From NCBI RefSeq assembly GCF_013426895.1, contig NZ_AP023178.1:1-58022 (forward strand): a DNA stretch of 58,022 nucleotides. Reading direction: 5' to 3'. A model generated the notes under the pieces. That model saw only the letters and a program-made list of their open reading frames with translations, did not search any database and had not been told where the DNA came from. Within the stretch, counting starts at the first letter, position 1. The number at the start of each line of letters is the position of its first letter. The position numbers and the translations under genes were made by a program. Source of the DNA: Paraburkholderia largidicola. Its GTDB lineage: Bacteria > Pseudomonadota > Gammaproteobacteria > Burkholderiales > Burkholderiaceae. Shown here one piece after another: positions 23,862 to 30,461 of this stretch.

Positions 23862-24236
23862 TTATTGCAGCGAAAGGGAGCGGGCAACCTGCGCCGCGTT
23901 CTCATACTTGCCGCCGTCGTGGTGCGCCCAGCTGCTACCGTGCGACAACGTGTGAAATGCGCCCGGTGCGCCGCGAACTGCTGTAGGCCATGCCGAAACC
24001 ATCACGGCGACCGTTTCACCACATACGATCAGATCGCCGTCCTTGCATTCGACTGCGACTTGCGTCCAGTCGTAGGCGCTGCCCGTGTCCGTCGAGTCCA
24101 TGAAGTGAATGCGCACGCCGTCAACGATACGGACGGCTACGGCTGCCGCGAAGATGTGCGCGTCCATCTGGCCGAAGATGGCGTAGCTTTGCAACGCATC
24201 CTGAACCTGCGCGAGAGCGATAACTTGGGTTTTCAT
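23862..24236 (-). CDS. Hypothetical leading-region protein behind control module 2
   Basis: The 124-residue soluble protein starts at the ATG at 24236, immediately after the conserved leader and ribosome site. It is rich in beta strands with several His and Trp (HTLSHGSSWAHHDGG near the end). No family recognised. Sharing a promoter module with ardB suggests an early, establishment-type function. Confidence 0.55.
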   Translation of the reverse strand: MKTQVIALAQVQDALQSYAIFGQMDAHIFAAAVAVRIVDGVRIHFMDSTDTGSAYDWTQVAVECKDGDLIVCGETVAVMVSAWPTAVRGAPGAFHTLSHGSSWAHHDGGKYENAAQVARSLSLQ

Positions 24237-24317
24237 CGGAAGTTGCTCCGGGGTGTGGCCTTGGCGGTATGCCCGGCCTTCAGGTTCTATATTAGGGCCA
24301 ATGGCCCTATATGTCAA
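24237..24317 (-). promoter_or_regulatory. Leading-region control module, copy 2
   Basis: Minus strand TTGACA (24312-24317), 17 bases, TAATAT, with the dyad at 24293-24309 in the spacer. The leader is nearly identical to copy 1. It drives 23862, probably together with 23488. Confidence 0.75.
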
Positions 24318-24324
24318 GTGATAT

Positions 24325-24340
24325 TTTCGCGGACGCGAAA
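24325..24340. promoter_or_regulatory. 16-bp palindrome, copy 5
   Basis: Perfect TTTCGCG-GA-CGCGAAA directly upstream of the -35 of control module 2, in the same arrangement as copy 4 has to module 1. Confidence 0.6.
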
Positions 24341-24371
24341 AAAGAAAAGCCCGCTATGCGCGCGGGCTTTG
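24341..24371 (-). terminator. Rho-independent terminator
   Basis: Minus strand GCCCGC, loop, GCGGGC, then TTTTCTTTTTT. It ends the transcript of the gene at 24386. Confidence 0.7.
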
Positions 24372-24385
24372 GGCGTTACTCTCGG

Positions 24386-24541
24386 CTATGCGCTCTGTGC
24401 TTTGCGCAGTCGGAACGTGCGGCGGTAATACGCCAGGTCACTGATTTGCACGATCGACAACGAGACTGAGGCTTGGGCGGTAGGCGCATCGTAGATATGC
24501 GCCATGCCCTCTACTATCTCGTACCAGCGGTCATTCTTCAT
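24386..24541 (-). CDS. Small hypothetical protein
   Basis: A 51-residue protein with an AGGAGAG ribosome site and start at 24541. It is a compact mix of strands with a basic end (YYRRTFRLRKAQ). No family recognised. It is the second gene behind control module 3. Confidence 0.5.
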   Translation of the reverse strand: MKNDRWYEIVEGMAHIYDAPTAQASVSLSIVQISDLAYYRRTFRLRKAQSA

Positions 24542-24596
24542 GGACTCACTCTCCTGTATGCGGGCTTGGCCATGCCCGCCGAAGCGGGCTGTTGGT

Positions 24597-24914
24597 TTAG
24601 TGAGCGCGGGCGCGTTTAGCTTCCATTCGCGCCTTGTTGCGCAGCGCGTTCGCCTCTGCTCGCGCGCGAGCCGGTGCATACAGTTCGTGGTCTTCGAACA
24701 GGGTCACTTGGCCCTTGTCGAAATAGTCGGTCTGCGTGTCAGTGTCGTTCTTGTAGTTGCTCGGGAAGACGTTGCCCAGCTGGCGGTCGTAGTCTTTCGC
24801 GTAGATCGTCACGCACTTTCGACCATCAACGCGGTTATCCAGCGAGTACCAAACGCGCGCCGTGTTCGTGCCGTTCGTGACGTTGTGGATGTTGAATTTG
24901 ATTGCTGCTTTCAT
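24597..24914 (-). CDS. Hypothetical leading-region protein behind control module 3
   Basis: The 105-residue protein begins KAAIKFNIHNVTNGTNTAR and continues strand-rich through ARVWYSLDNRVDGRKCVTIY, then ends in a long basic helix rich in Ala and Arg. The basic helix could bind nucleic acid. It starts directly after the conserved leader. No family recognised. Confidence 0.55.
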   Translation of the reverse strand: MKAAIKFNIHNVTNGTNTARVWYSLDNRVDGRKCVTIYAKDYDRQLGNVFPSNYKNDTDTQTDYFDKGQVTLFEDHELYAPARARAEANALRNKARMEAKRARAH

Positions 24915-24995
24915 CGGGTTGCTCCGGGGTGTGGCCTTGGCGAGATGCCCGGCCTTCAATAACTCCATTGTAGGGCCATTGGCCCTACAGGTCAA
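24915..24995 (-). promoter_or_regulatory. Leading-region control module, copy 3
   Basis: Minus strand TTGACC (24990-24995), 17 bases, TACAAT, with the perfect dyad TAGGGCCA-T-TGGCCCTA at 24971-24987. The leader is conserved. The -10 region differs from copies 1 and 2 while the operator does not, so the operator is under selection. Confidence 0.75.
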
Positions 24996-25002
24996 GCGTT
25001 AT

Positions 25003-25140
25003 TTAATTGCCCAGCGTTCGAAAGAATGCAATTTCTTCCTCAACGTCCACCTGATACAGCATGCGGACATTCGCGCGCGCCTGCTCTCGATCGCAGTCCA
25101 TCACAAACACGTAGAGGTCTTCCAGATTCTGGCGCAGCAT
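25003..25140 (-). CDS. Small acidic protein (45 residues)
   Basis: The frame starts one base inside the stop of the upstream gene (TAATG) with AGGAGAG 7 bases before the ATG. The product is acidic and helical (LEDLYVFVMDCDREQARANV) without membrane segments. Good ribosome site and coupling make it likely real. Function unknown. Confidence 0.55.
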   Translation of the reverse strand: MLRQNLEDLYVFVMDCDREQARANVRMLYQVDVEEEIAFFRTLGN

Positions 25141-25382
25141 TACTGGCTCTCCTGTTTGATCTTCCTGGCTGTGCGGCGCTCAAGCAATGCTAGGGCGGCA
25201 TCCCTGGTCATCCCGATTTCCACATAGCGCCATGTTTTGAAGATTCGGCCGCCTTGGTAGTTTTCGCACAAGCGCCAAACTCCATAGCCAGAATCTTCGC
25301 CCCAATGATTTACGCAATGGCACGCGGCGAAAATGTCGCCTCGGGCATTGGTGCCTTTCGCGATCACGGTAAGTCTGCTCAT
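25140..25382 (-). CDS. Hypothetical leading-region protein behind control module 4
   Basis: The 80-residue protein has two Cys-containing stretches (FAACHCVNHWGEDSGYGVW, LCENYQGG) and a C-terminal helix that ends in a basic tail. It follows the conserved leader of module 4. It is the gene of this cluster nearest to the oriV side. No family recognised. Confidence 0.55.
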   Translation of the reverse strand: MSRLTVIAKGTNARGDIFAACHCVNHWGEDSGYGVWRLCENYQGGRIFKTWRYVEIGMTRDAALALLERRTARKIKQESQ

Positions 25383-25465
25383 CGGATATTGCTCCGGGGT
25401 GTGGCCTTGGCGGATCTGCCCGGCCTTCAGATAACATTATAGGGCCAATGGCCCTGTCTTGGCAA
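25383..25465 (-). promoter_or_regulatory. Leading-region control module, copy 4
   Basis: Minus strand TTGCCA (25460-25465), 18 bases, TATAAT. The dyad at 25440-25456 has one mismatch at its edge. The leader is conserved except for one inserted base. Confidence 0.7.
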
Positions 25466-25575
25466 TCAGTTTGCGCTGGCTCCTGTTTGCCGCTGGCCTT
25501 GGGGCCATGGCGGGCTGCAGCTGGGGCCGATCGTTAGTCGCGTTGGGTCTAAGGTTTTCTATCTCTACAAGGCAA

Positions 25576-25687
25576 GCCCTGAAAGGGCGCGTCAGGCCCG
25601 AAGGGCAGGGCTCGCGGGGAGACGGTGGGCGGGTGCGGAACCTTCCGGCCTTCAGGCCGGGAGGCTGTCCACACCCTTGCGGTGTGG
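25576..25687. other. Cluster of four hairpins
   Basis: GCCCT-GAA-AGGGC (25576-25588), GCCC-GAA-GGGC (25596-25606), CCGGCC-TTCA-GGCCGG (25645-25660, extendable) and CCACACC-CTTGC-GGTGTGG (25669-25687). Four stable stems within 112 bases at the far edge of the leading region resemble single-strand initiation or single-strand promoter sites. Confidence 0.5.
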
Positions 25688-25897
25688 GCAGCGCAGCCGT
25701 CCACGGTCGGGCGCGGGTACGCCGCTGCCGTGTGCGGTCGGGGCATTGGCAATGCACGGCCGTTTGTACTGTCCACAGATTCAGCCGGTGTTACTACAAG
25801 GGATACATACAGGAACAATAATACAGGGGGCAAGGGTGGCGATTCTCTGAGAGCCTTGCTGGAAAAGCGTTTGCGCGATTTTGTTGCCTGATTTTGC

Positions 25898-26878
25898 GGG
25901 AGTTCTTCAGCGCATATGGCGGGAGTTCTTCAGCGTGGATAAGTCGGACAAAAGGGCAGTAAGTACCTGATTCGATGCGGAAAACAGCAGCGGGAGTTCT
26001 TCAGCGCGGATAACTGGGCTTATCCACACGCTTGGAGTGGAAAACTCGCAGCAAATTTCAGGCGAAATTGGGGCTTTCTGGCGGCTCGTTGGCCTTCAGT
26101 CGCTCGATGTGGCGTCTGAGGATGTTATAGCGGCGTGCGGGGCGGTTTAAAGCGTTCTGAGGGGCTTTGATTCTAGGTCGGATGGGGCGGCAGGCTGCAT
26201 GCTCGTGCAGGAGTTGGTCAGACATCGAGCGGGCGGGGTGTGGCGCGAATCGGCGGCGATAAGCGCGCAGCTGCAGGCGGGGGTTCTTCAGCGCACCGGG
26301 CGGGTATGCGTGCGCGGATCGCGGATCGGGGCGATTCTGCTGTAAGTAGCCGGGAGTTGTTCAGCGCATCGGGCGTGCGTCCACGCGTCTGCGGCGATCG
26401 ACGGCAACTGGCGGGAGTTGTTCAGCGCATCCAGCGGGCGGTGTGCGGCTCGGCTCGGCCGCGTGGCTGCTAGTCGCCGGGGGTTCTTCAGCGCATCGGC
26501 GGCGATCGGCGGGCGGGCCGGGAGTTGTTCAGCGCATCGAGGGCGGGGCGTGAGCGCGGATCTGCGGCGCTCGGCGGGAGCTGCAGGCGGGAGTTGTTCA
26601 GCGCATCGAGGGCGGGGCGTGAGCGCGGATCTGCGGCGCTCGGCGGGAGCTGCAGGCGGGAGTTGTTCAGCGCATCGAGGCGGGCGTGAGCGTGGATCTG
26701 CGGCGCTCGGCGGGCAGCTGCAGGCGGGAGTTGTTCAGCGCATCGGGGCAGGGCGTGTGCGCGGATCTGCGGCGGTCGGTGGGCAGCTGCAGGCGGGAGT
26801 TGTTCAGCGCATCGAGGGCGGGGCGTGTGCGCGGATGCCGGCGCTCGCGGACAGCTGCAGGCGGGAGTTGTTCAGCGC
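25898..26878. other. oriV: Replication origin (oriV), main iteron block
   Basis: Thirteen iterons of GGGAGTTSTTCAGCGC type start at 25898, 25921, 25992, 26279, 26352, 26413, 26479, 26520, 26589, 26658, 26726, 26795 and 26863. Two have GGGGG in place of GGGAG, and the one at 25921 ends in GCGT. A perfect DnaA box TTATCCACA lies at 26020-26028. The region has no gene of its own and is close to repA, so it is very likely the RepA-bound origin. The stretch also holds AT-richer sequence near 25870-25900 that could melt. Confidence 0.8.
26020..26028 (+). promoter_or_regulatory. DnaA box
   Basis: Perfect TTATCCACA, 13 bases after the third iteron. Confidence 0.7.
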
Positions 26879-26931
26879 GTTTGCAGGTTTCTGTTGCGCA
26901 CGCTTGCCGTACAGCATACGCTTCGAGCTGC
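26520..26931 (+). repeat. 69-bp tandem repeats containing the iterons
   Basis: Iterons at 26520, 26589, 26658, 26726, 26795 and 26863 are spaced 69, 69, 68, 69 and 68 bases. The units share GCGCATCGAG, a GCGCGGATCTGCGGCG-like middle and CAGCTGCAGGC before each iteron. Normal iteron arrays repeat every 20-22 bases, so this is an unusual higher-order duplication. Confidence 0.75.
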
Positions 26932-26981
26932 ACTGAACGCGTCAACAACAGTTCAACGGCTGTTTGGGGGGCTTTCTGAGC

Positions 26982-27003
26982 AAAAAACCCGGCTTTCGCC
27001 GGG
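26982..27003 (-). terminator. Rho-independent terminator
   Basis: Minus strand CCCGGC-GAAA-GCCGGG followed by TTTTTTG. It terminates the small minus-strand gene at 27010. Confidence 0.75.
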
Positions 27004-27009
27004 TAAGGG

Positions 27010-27129
27010 TTACATCAGGAAAGTGGCCAGCGGATCGAAGACGTGATGTAGCAAAGCTTTAAAGGTCTCCGATTCCGCAAACGTCATCGCTGCTTGCCAG
27101 AGCAGCGTTGCGTAAAACTCGCCTTTCAT
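27010..27129 (-). CDS. Small hypothetical protein (39 residues)
   Basis: The frame has GGAG 6 bases before the ATG and a terminator right after its stop. It encodes an amphipathic, aromatic-rich peptide (MKGEFYATLLWQAAMTFAES). The signals make a real gene plausible. Function unknown. Confidence 0.5.
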   Translation of the reverse strand: MKGEFYATLLWQAAMTFAESETFKALLHHVFDPLATFLM

Positions 27130-27173
27130 CGTGGACTCCGTTTTTGCGAGTTCAGATAGGAAGGATCTCGGCG

Positions 27174-27408
27174 TTACTGCCCGGTGAAGGTGCCAGCCTT
27201 TGCCGGGCGGGAGCGCCCTTCAAACTCCCGCCCACGAAGCATACGACAGCGCTCGACCATCAAGCGTCGTTTTATTTGGTCGGACAGCCTTGACTTCTTA
27301 AAAGCCTGCCTCGCGCGCGAGTATTCGCGCGTGCCACAACTCCCTCGCCTCGTCAAGTGATTGGCTGTCTGTTTTGAGCAACGTGGCTGCTGCTTCGGGG
27401 TTCGACAT
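27174..27408 (-). CDS. Small gene with a possible +1 frameshift at TTT-TAA
   Basis: From the ATG at 27408 a 36-residue frame (starting MSNPEAAATLLKTDS) stops at TTT-TAA (27298). A +1 slip on the TTTT run continues smoothly into KKSRLSDQIKRRLMVERC and stops at 27174, giving a basic, helical 77-residue protein. TTT-TAA with a preceding homopolymer is the kind of site used for +1 recoding; loss of a base is the alternative. The ribosome site is weak. It is divergent from the LexA-box gene at 27480. A 9-bp perfect stem (27205-27213 with 27225-27233) lies in its 3-prime part. Confidence 0.35.
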
Positions 27409-27443
27409 TTAGGCAACGTTGAAGCATTTGGCTGCGCTCTATA

Positions 27444-27459
27444 CTGTATATGCATACAG
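27444..27459. promoter_or_regulatory. LexA (SOS) box
   Basis: CTGT-ATATGCAT-ACAG is a perfect CTGT-N8-ACAG site. It is 21 bases upstream of the ATG at 27480 and between two divergent small genes. Confidence 0.75.
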
Positions 27460-27479
27460 CTATTTTCTGGGGTGAGTGC

Positions 27480-27737
27480 ATGGCGCGGGAACCTGATTTC
27501 GTTCCGCCTCAAACGTCGGAAATGCGTGCGCTGTGGCGCAGGCATCAGGATCCCGACATTCGACGGCTGCTGCTCGAAATCAACCATCTGCGGAACGTTC
27601 TGCGTGAGATGGACGATTTGCGTGCTGTGGTGGATCGCGCGTGGAAAGATGACATTGGCGGTCAGCTGGTGGCGCTCGAAAAAATGCGCTATCGACTGCT
27701 CGAAGAACGCGTTAGGCGCGGGTTGCTTGATCCGTAG
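27480..27737 (+). CDS. SOS-controlled small helical protein
   Basis: The 85-residue protein is almost all helix and strongly charged (IRRLLLEINHLRNVLREMDD, then VALEKMRYRLLEERVRRG), with a coiled-coil character. The ATG at 27480 follows GGGGTGAG. A perfect LexA box upstream implies induction by DNA damage. It sits between the two iteron groups of oriV. No family recognised; a role in replication or copy control under stress is inferred from position only. Confidence 0.6.
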   Translation: MAREPDFVPPQTSEMRALWRRHQDPDIRRLLLEINHLRNVLREMDDLRAVVDRAWKDDIGGQLVALEKMRYRLLEERVRRGLLDP

Positions 27738-27758
27738 GCCGGGAGTTCTTCAGCGCGC

Positions 27759-27774
27759 TTTCGCGGACGCGAAA
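27759..27774. promoter_or_regulatory. 16-bp palindrome, copy 6
   Basis: Perfect TTTCGCG-GA-CGCGAAA, 3 bases after the iteron at 27741. Confidence 0.6.
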
Positions 27775-27806
27775 AGTCGCGGGAGTTGTTCAGCGCATCA
27801 GCGCGT

Positions 27807-27822
27807 TTTCGCGGGCGCGAAA
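27807..27822. promoter_or_regulatory. 16-bp palindrome, copy 7
   Basis: Perfect TTTCGCG-GG-CGCGAAA between the iterons at 27781 and 27829; 48 bases from copy 6. Confidence 0.6.
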
Positions 27823-27871
27823 ATCGGCGGGAGTTATTCAGCGCGAGCGGCAATCGTGCCGCCCGTGTTGG

Positions 27872-28966
27872 TTAGAACAGGTCGCGCTGCGTGCCAATGC
27901 GCGGCACAGACGGCGGGGAGGGCAGGGGAGTAAAGCCCTGTTCAGAAATCTGATATTGCGCCTGCGGATAGACGATCTTGACCATATCGAGTGCGGTCAG
28001 GAACGCTTTCCGAAAATCTCGCACAGATTGGCCGATGTCTTCCGGGTTGATCCGGCCGCCAAACTGGTTCATCAACGAAATCCACGGGATCGGGCGTCGG
28101 CGGCCTTCGAGGTAGCTAACGCGATACGTTAGCCAGGTATAAACGTCCATCGCCAAGGGGGAGCGGCGCAGCGACTTATAGACGCGCAAATCAATCGGCA
28201 CGGGGCTCGTAATGCATTCCTCGAAGAATTTCCGGTTGAGTCTGACGGTCGATCGCCAGGTGCCTGCTTCCTCTGCCGCCTGCGGTGTCCATAGGCCGCT
28301 GTTCGGGTCGGTGTCGTCGGGCGCGGGCGTGCCGTCAGCGGCTTCCAGGTTGTCCAGGCTGTCAATGTCTTCCTGCAAAAGATCCACGTCATCAGCAATC
28401 TGGACATTGCGAAGCTTGAACCCCCGGTTTTGAATCGCACCGCTGTACTGCGCCGTAATCATTGCGCCGAACAACCGTTTCATCTGTTCAACGGCGCGGC
28501 TGCCGCTACCGCGTGCGCCGCCTCCAGTGCTGCGCACTTCGAGGACATCGCGCAGAAACACGCGCAGCGATTCGCCAAGCTCAATAACGGGGGATTGGCT
28601 CCGTACAGCTTCCGTCGAAACCCACGACATCAAAAGGCGCGGATAGATGCCAAAGGGAATGCCGCCTTTTCCCGGTACATCGCCTTCATATCCCGCGACA
28701 ATCCGAAGCGTGAAATCGCCGTTGCGACGCGTGTAAACGTCTGTCTTCGGATCCTTGTACGGCATCGTGGCGAGAACCAGTGCGCGAGACATGAAACCGA
28801 TTGTGCCTGCACTTTTGGCGTCTTCGGCCTCGATCGCGAGCTGGGTTTCAATCAGTTCCTTCACCCATGCCGGAACGGGTTTGCCAGAACGGTAGTCGAG
28901 TTCCAGGCGGCTTTCTGCCTCGGGCCGTGCTGGTCCTGCCTGCGTCGTCTGTTTTTTCGTTGCCAT
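27872..28966 (-). CDS. repA: RepA replication initiator (RepA_C family)
   Basis: The 364-residue protein contains TIGFMSRALVLATMPYKDP, then GIPFGIYPRLLMSWVSTEAV, GESLRVFLRDVLEVRSTGG and QMKRLFGAMITAQYSG, the conserved core of plasmid RepA_C initiators. A C-terminal domain with LRRSPLAMDVYTWLTYRVS is typical of the second winged helix. It should bind the iterons at 25898-27844. The start at 28966 overlaps the KorA-like stop by one base (TAATG); a longer frame exists upstream but would overlap that gene extensively. Confidence 0.9.
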   Translation of the reverse strand: MATKKQTTQAGPARPEAESRLELDYRSGKPVPAWVKELIETQLAIEAEDAKSAGTIGFMSRALVLATMPYKDPKTDVYTRRNGDFTLRIVAGYEGDVPGKGGIPFGIYPRLLMSWVSTEAVRSQSPVIELGESLRVFLRDVLEVRSTGGGARGSGSRAVEQMKRLFGAMITAQYSGAIQNRGFKLRNVQIADDVDLLQEDIDSLDNLEAADGTPAPDDTDPNSGLWTPQAAEEAGTWRSTVRLNRKFFEECITSPVPIDLRVYKSLRRSPLAMDVYTWLTYRVSYLEGRRRPIPWISLMNQFGGRINPEDIGQSVRDFRKAFLTALDMVKIVYPQAQYQISEQGFTPLPSPPSVPRIGTQRDLF

Positions 28967-29256
28967 TAGTGCCTCGGCGTCTCTGCTGCAGCTGGTGCGT
29001 GTTCTTGCGCAACCTGTGCGCGGTACTGCTCGGCGGCTTCCTGTCCCTGCTTCCATTTTTCGTATGCGTCGAATACGACATCAACGCAATCGCTGACGGT
29101 CTGCCGTGCTTTCCAACCGTTAGCGGTGGCTACAGCCTGAAGCGTTTTGCCGTCGACAAGAACGGCGCGGGCTGCGTCGATGCGAGCCGGGGAAATGTTG
29201 AGCATTGGCCTGACGGCTTCGAAGTCGGGCGCGCTCATTTTGCGTTTTGCGGGCAT
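28966..29256 (-). CDS. TrfB/KorA-like transcriptional repressor
   Basis: The 96-residue protein has ARAVLVDGKTLQAVATANGW followed by KARQTVSDCVDVVFDAYEKW, which matches the helix-turn-helix of the TrfB/KorA family. KorA of IncP plasmids is a global repressor that cooperates with KorB. The gene lies between parB and repA, coupled to repA by TAATG. That is the same kind of arrangement as the IncP central control operon. Its operator here is not established; candidates are TTTAACGGACTATA and the 15-bp palindrome at 31766. Confidence 0.7.
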   Translation of the reverse strand: MPAKRKMSAPDFEAVRPMLNISPARIDAARAVLVDGKTLQAVATANGWKARQTVSDCVDVVFDAYEKWKQGQEAAEQYRAQVAQEHAPAAAETPRH

Positions 29257-29309
29257 GTCTTGTCCTGTGAGCGGCGGGCAGGGGCGTGGTGCGCGCCCCT
29301 GCCGGGTGA

Positions 29310-30461
29310 TTACTTCGAGCTGGTAGCAGCGGCCTTCAGCACGCTTGAAAGGTCGTACTCGGCGTGTACGTCCGTGCCATGCAGAAATGCTGCGAGCGCG
29401 AGCGCGCCTGCGCCGTCGTGGGCAAACTGGTTATCCGCGAGGCCTTTCAACACTGCGCTGGCCAGTAATTCGGCCCGCGTGCCTTTTGCCTTCATCGCGT
29501 GTTGACCGGCATCGTAGAAGCTATAGAGCCATGCCCCGACTTCAGCCCGGTCCTGCTCCTGCAGGCTGGCAAGCGTCTTCTTGACGCTTTCGCCTCGCGC
29601 GAGCTGGGCGTGAATCGCATCGAGCGCATCGGTCGGGCTGAAAACGGGTGCGCCGTTTTTCGCGTCCGCGAAACCGTTGGACGCTACTATGTCTGCCTTC
29701 GCGGGTTTCGTGTCGGCCGCAACGGGCGCTGCCGGCTGCTGGGCGGCCTTCTTGGGCTTCGCCTTCTTCAGCGCTGCGTCTGAGGTCTTGCGTGCATCAA
29801 CCTTGCCGCGTGTCGCCTTCAGCGTGTCGACCAGATCGCGGGCTGCCTGCGGATCCTGCTTTTCGACCTGACGCACGCGGCTGATAACTTCGAGGTCAGC
29901 GCTGATGTTTTCCGTAACCAGTCGGCGCGATTCTTCGGGGAGCTTTAACAGGCTGAGCGTCTTCGAGAGCCAGGAGCGGTTCTTGTTGTACTTGGACAGG
30001 AATGCGTCGACGCTGCCAAGTTCATCAACCTCGCGCTGGATGCGGGCGGCTTCCTCGATCTGCGTCAGGTTCTTGCGATGGGTGTTTTCGACAAACTGCG
30101 CTTCCTGCGCCTCGTCGTCCGTCATCGTGCGAATGATCGCCGGGATGCGCTCGAGCTCGGCAATCTTGCTTGCGCGGACGCGGCGCTCACCAGCGACCAG
30201 CACATAGCCGTCTGCCGTATTGCGCAACAGCACCGGCTGCAGGACGCCGCGCTTCTTGATGTCGGCTGCGAGGTCGGCCAGCGTTTGTTCTGCGTCTTCA
30301 AACTCCTTACGGTCCTGCTCCTTGATCGTGATTTCATCAAGGCGAACCATGCTGTAGTCCTGGTGGGATTCCTCCATCAGCCCCGTAAGCTCGCTTGCGC
30401 CCAGGATGTCGCCCAGGCCGGCGAAAGCGTTGGTTTGTGCGTTGCGCGCGGCTTTGGTCAT
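29310..30461 (-). CDS. parB: ParB/KorB-like partition and regulatory protein
   Basis: The 383-residue protein has an N-terminal ParB domain (VRLDEITI, KRGVLQPVLLR, GYVLVAGERRVRA and the CTP-binding-type FVENTHRKNLT), then a helix-turn-helix region (FLSKYNKNRSWLSKTLSLLKL). A Lys/Ala/Pro-rich linker and a C-terminal domain of about 120 residues follow. ParB binds centromere sites and works with ParA; KorB relatives also repress dispersed operons. Twelve dispersed copies of one palindrome make the KorB-type dual role likely. One copy lies inside this gene at 29658. Overlaps parA by 4 bases. Confidence 0.85.
   Translation of the reverse strand: MTKAARNAQTNAFAGLGDILGASELTGLMEESHQDYSMVRLDEITIKEQDRKEFEDAEQTLADLAADIKKRGVLQPVLLRNTADGYVLVAGERRVRASKIAELERIPAIIRTMTDDEAQEAQFVENTHRKNLTQIEEAARIQREVDELGSVDAFLSKYNKNRSWLSKTLSLLKLPEESRRLVTENISADLEVISRVRQVEKQDPQAARDLVDTLKATRGKVDARKTSDAALKKAKPKKAAQQPAAPVAADTKPAKADIVASNGFADAKNGAPVFSPTDALDAIHAQLARGESVKKTLASLQEQDRAEVGAWLYSFYDAGQHAMKAKGTRAELLASAVLKGLADNQFAHDGAGALALAAFLHGTDVHAEYDLSSVLKAAATSSK
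29658..29673. promoter_or_regulatory. 16-bp palindrome, copy 8 (inside parB)
   Basis: Perfect TTTCGCG-TC-CGCGAAA within the linker-encoding part of parB, coding for FADAK. A site inside its own gene is common for ParB proteins. Confidence 0.6.

Larger units (their letters stand above)
27741..27844. repeat. Second iteron group with interleaved palindromes
   Basis: Three iterons at 27741, 27781 and 27829 (the last GGGAGTTATTCAGCGC) alternate with perfect 16-bp palindromes at 27759 and 27807. It is just downstream of the repA stop. Interleaving suggests that the partition/control protein and RepA bind side by side. Confidence 0.75.

Noticed and set aside
25459..25821. Plus-strand frame beginning like a lipoprotein signal
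   Set aside because: TTG start inside the control-module promoter, no ribosome site, and most of the frame translates the hairpin cluster into low-complexity sequence.
26418..26936. Long plus-strand frame through the iteron block
   Set aside because: It is made of the 69-bp repeats (69 is a multiple of three) and gives repetitive Arg/Ser/Ala/Gly sequence with no ribosome site; it is origin DNA.
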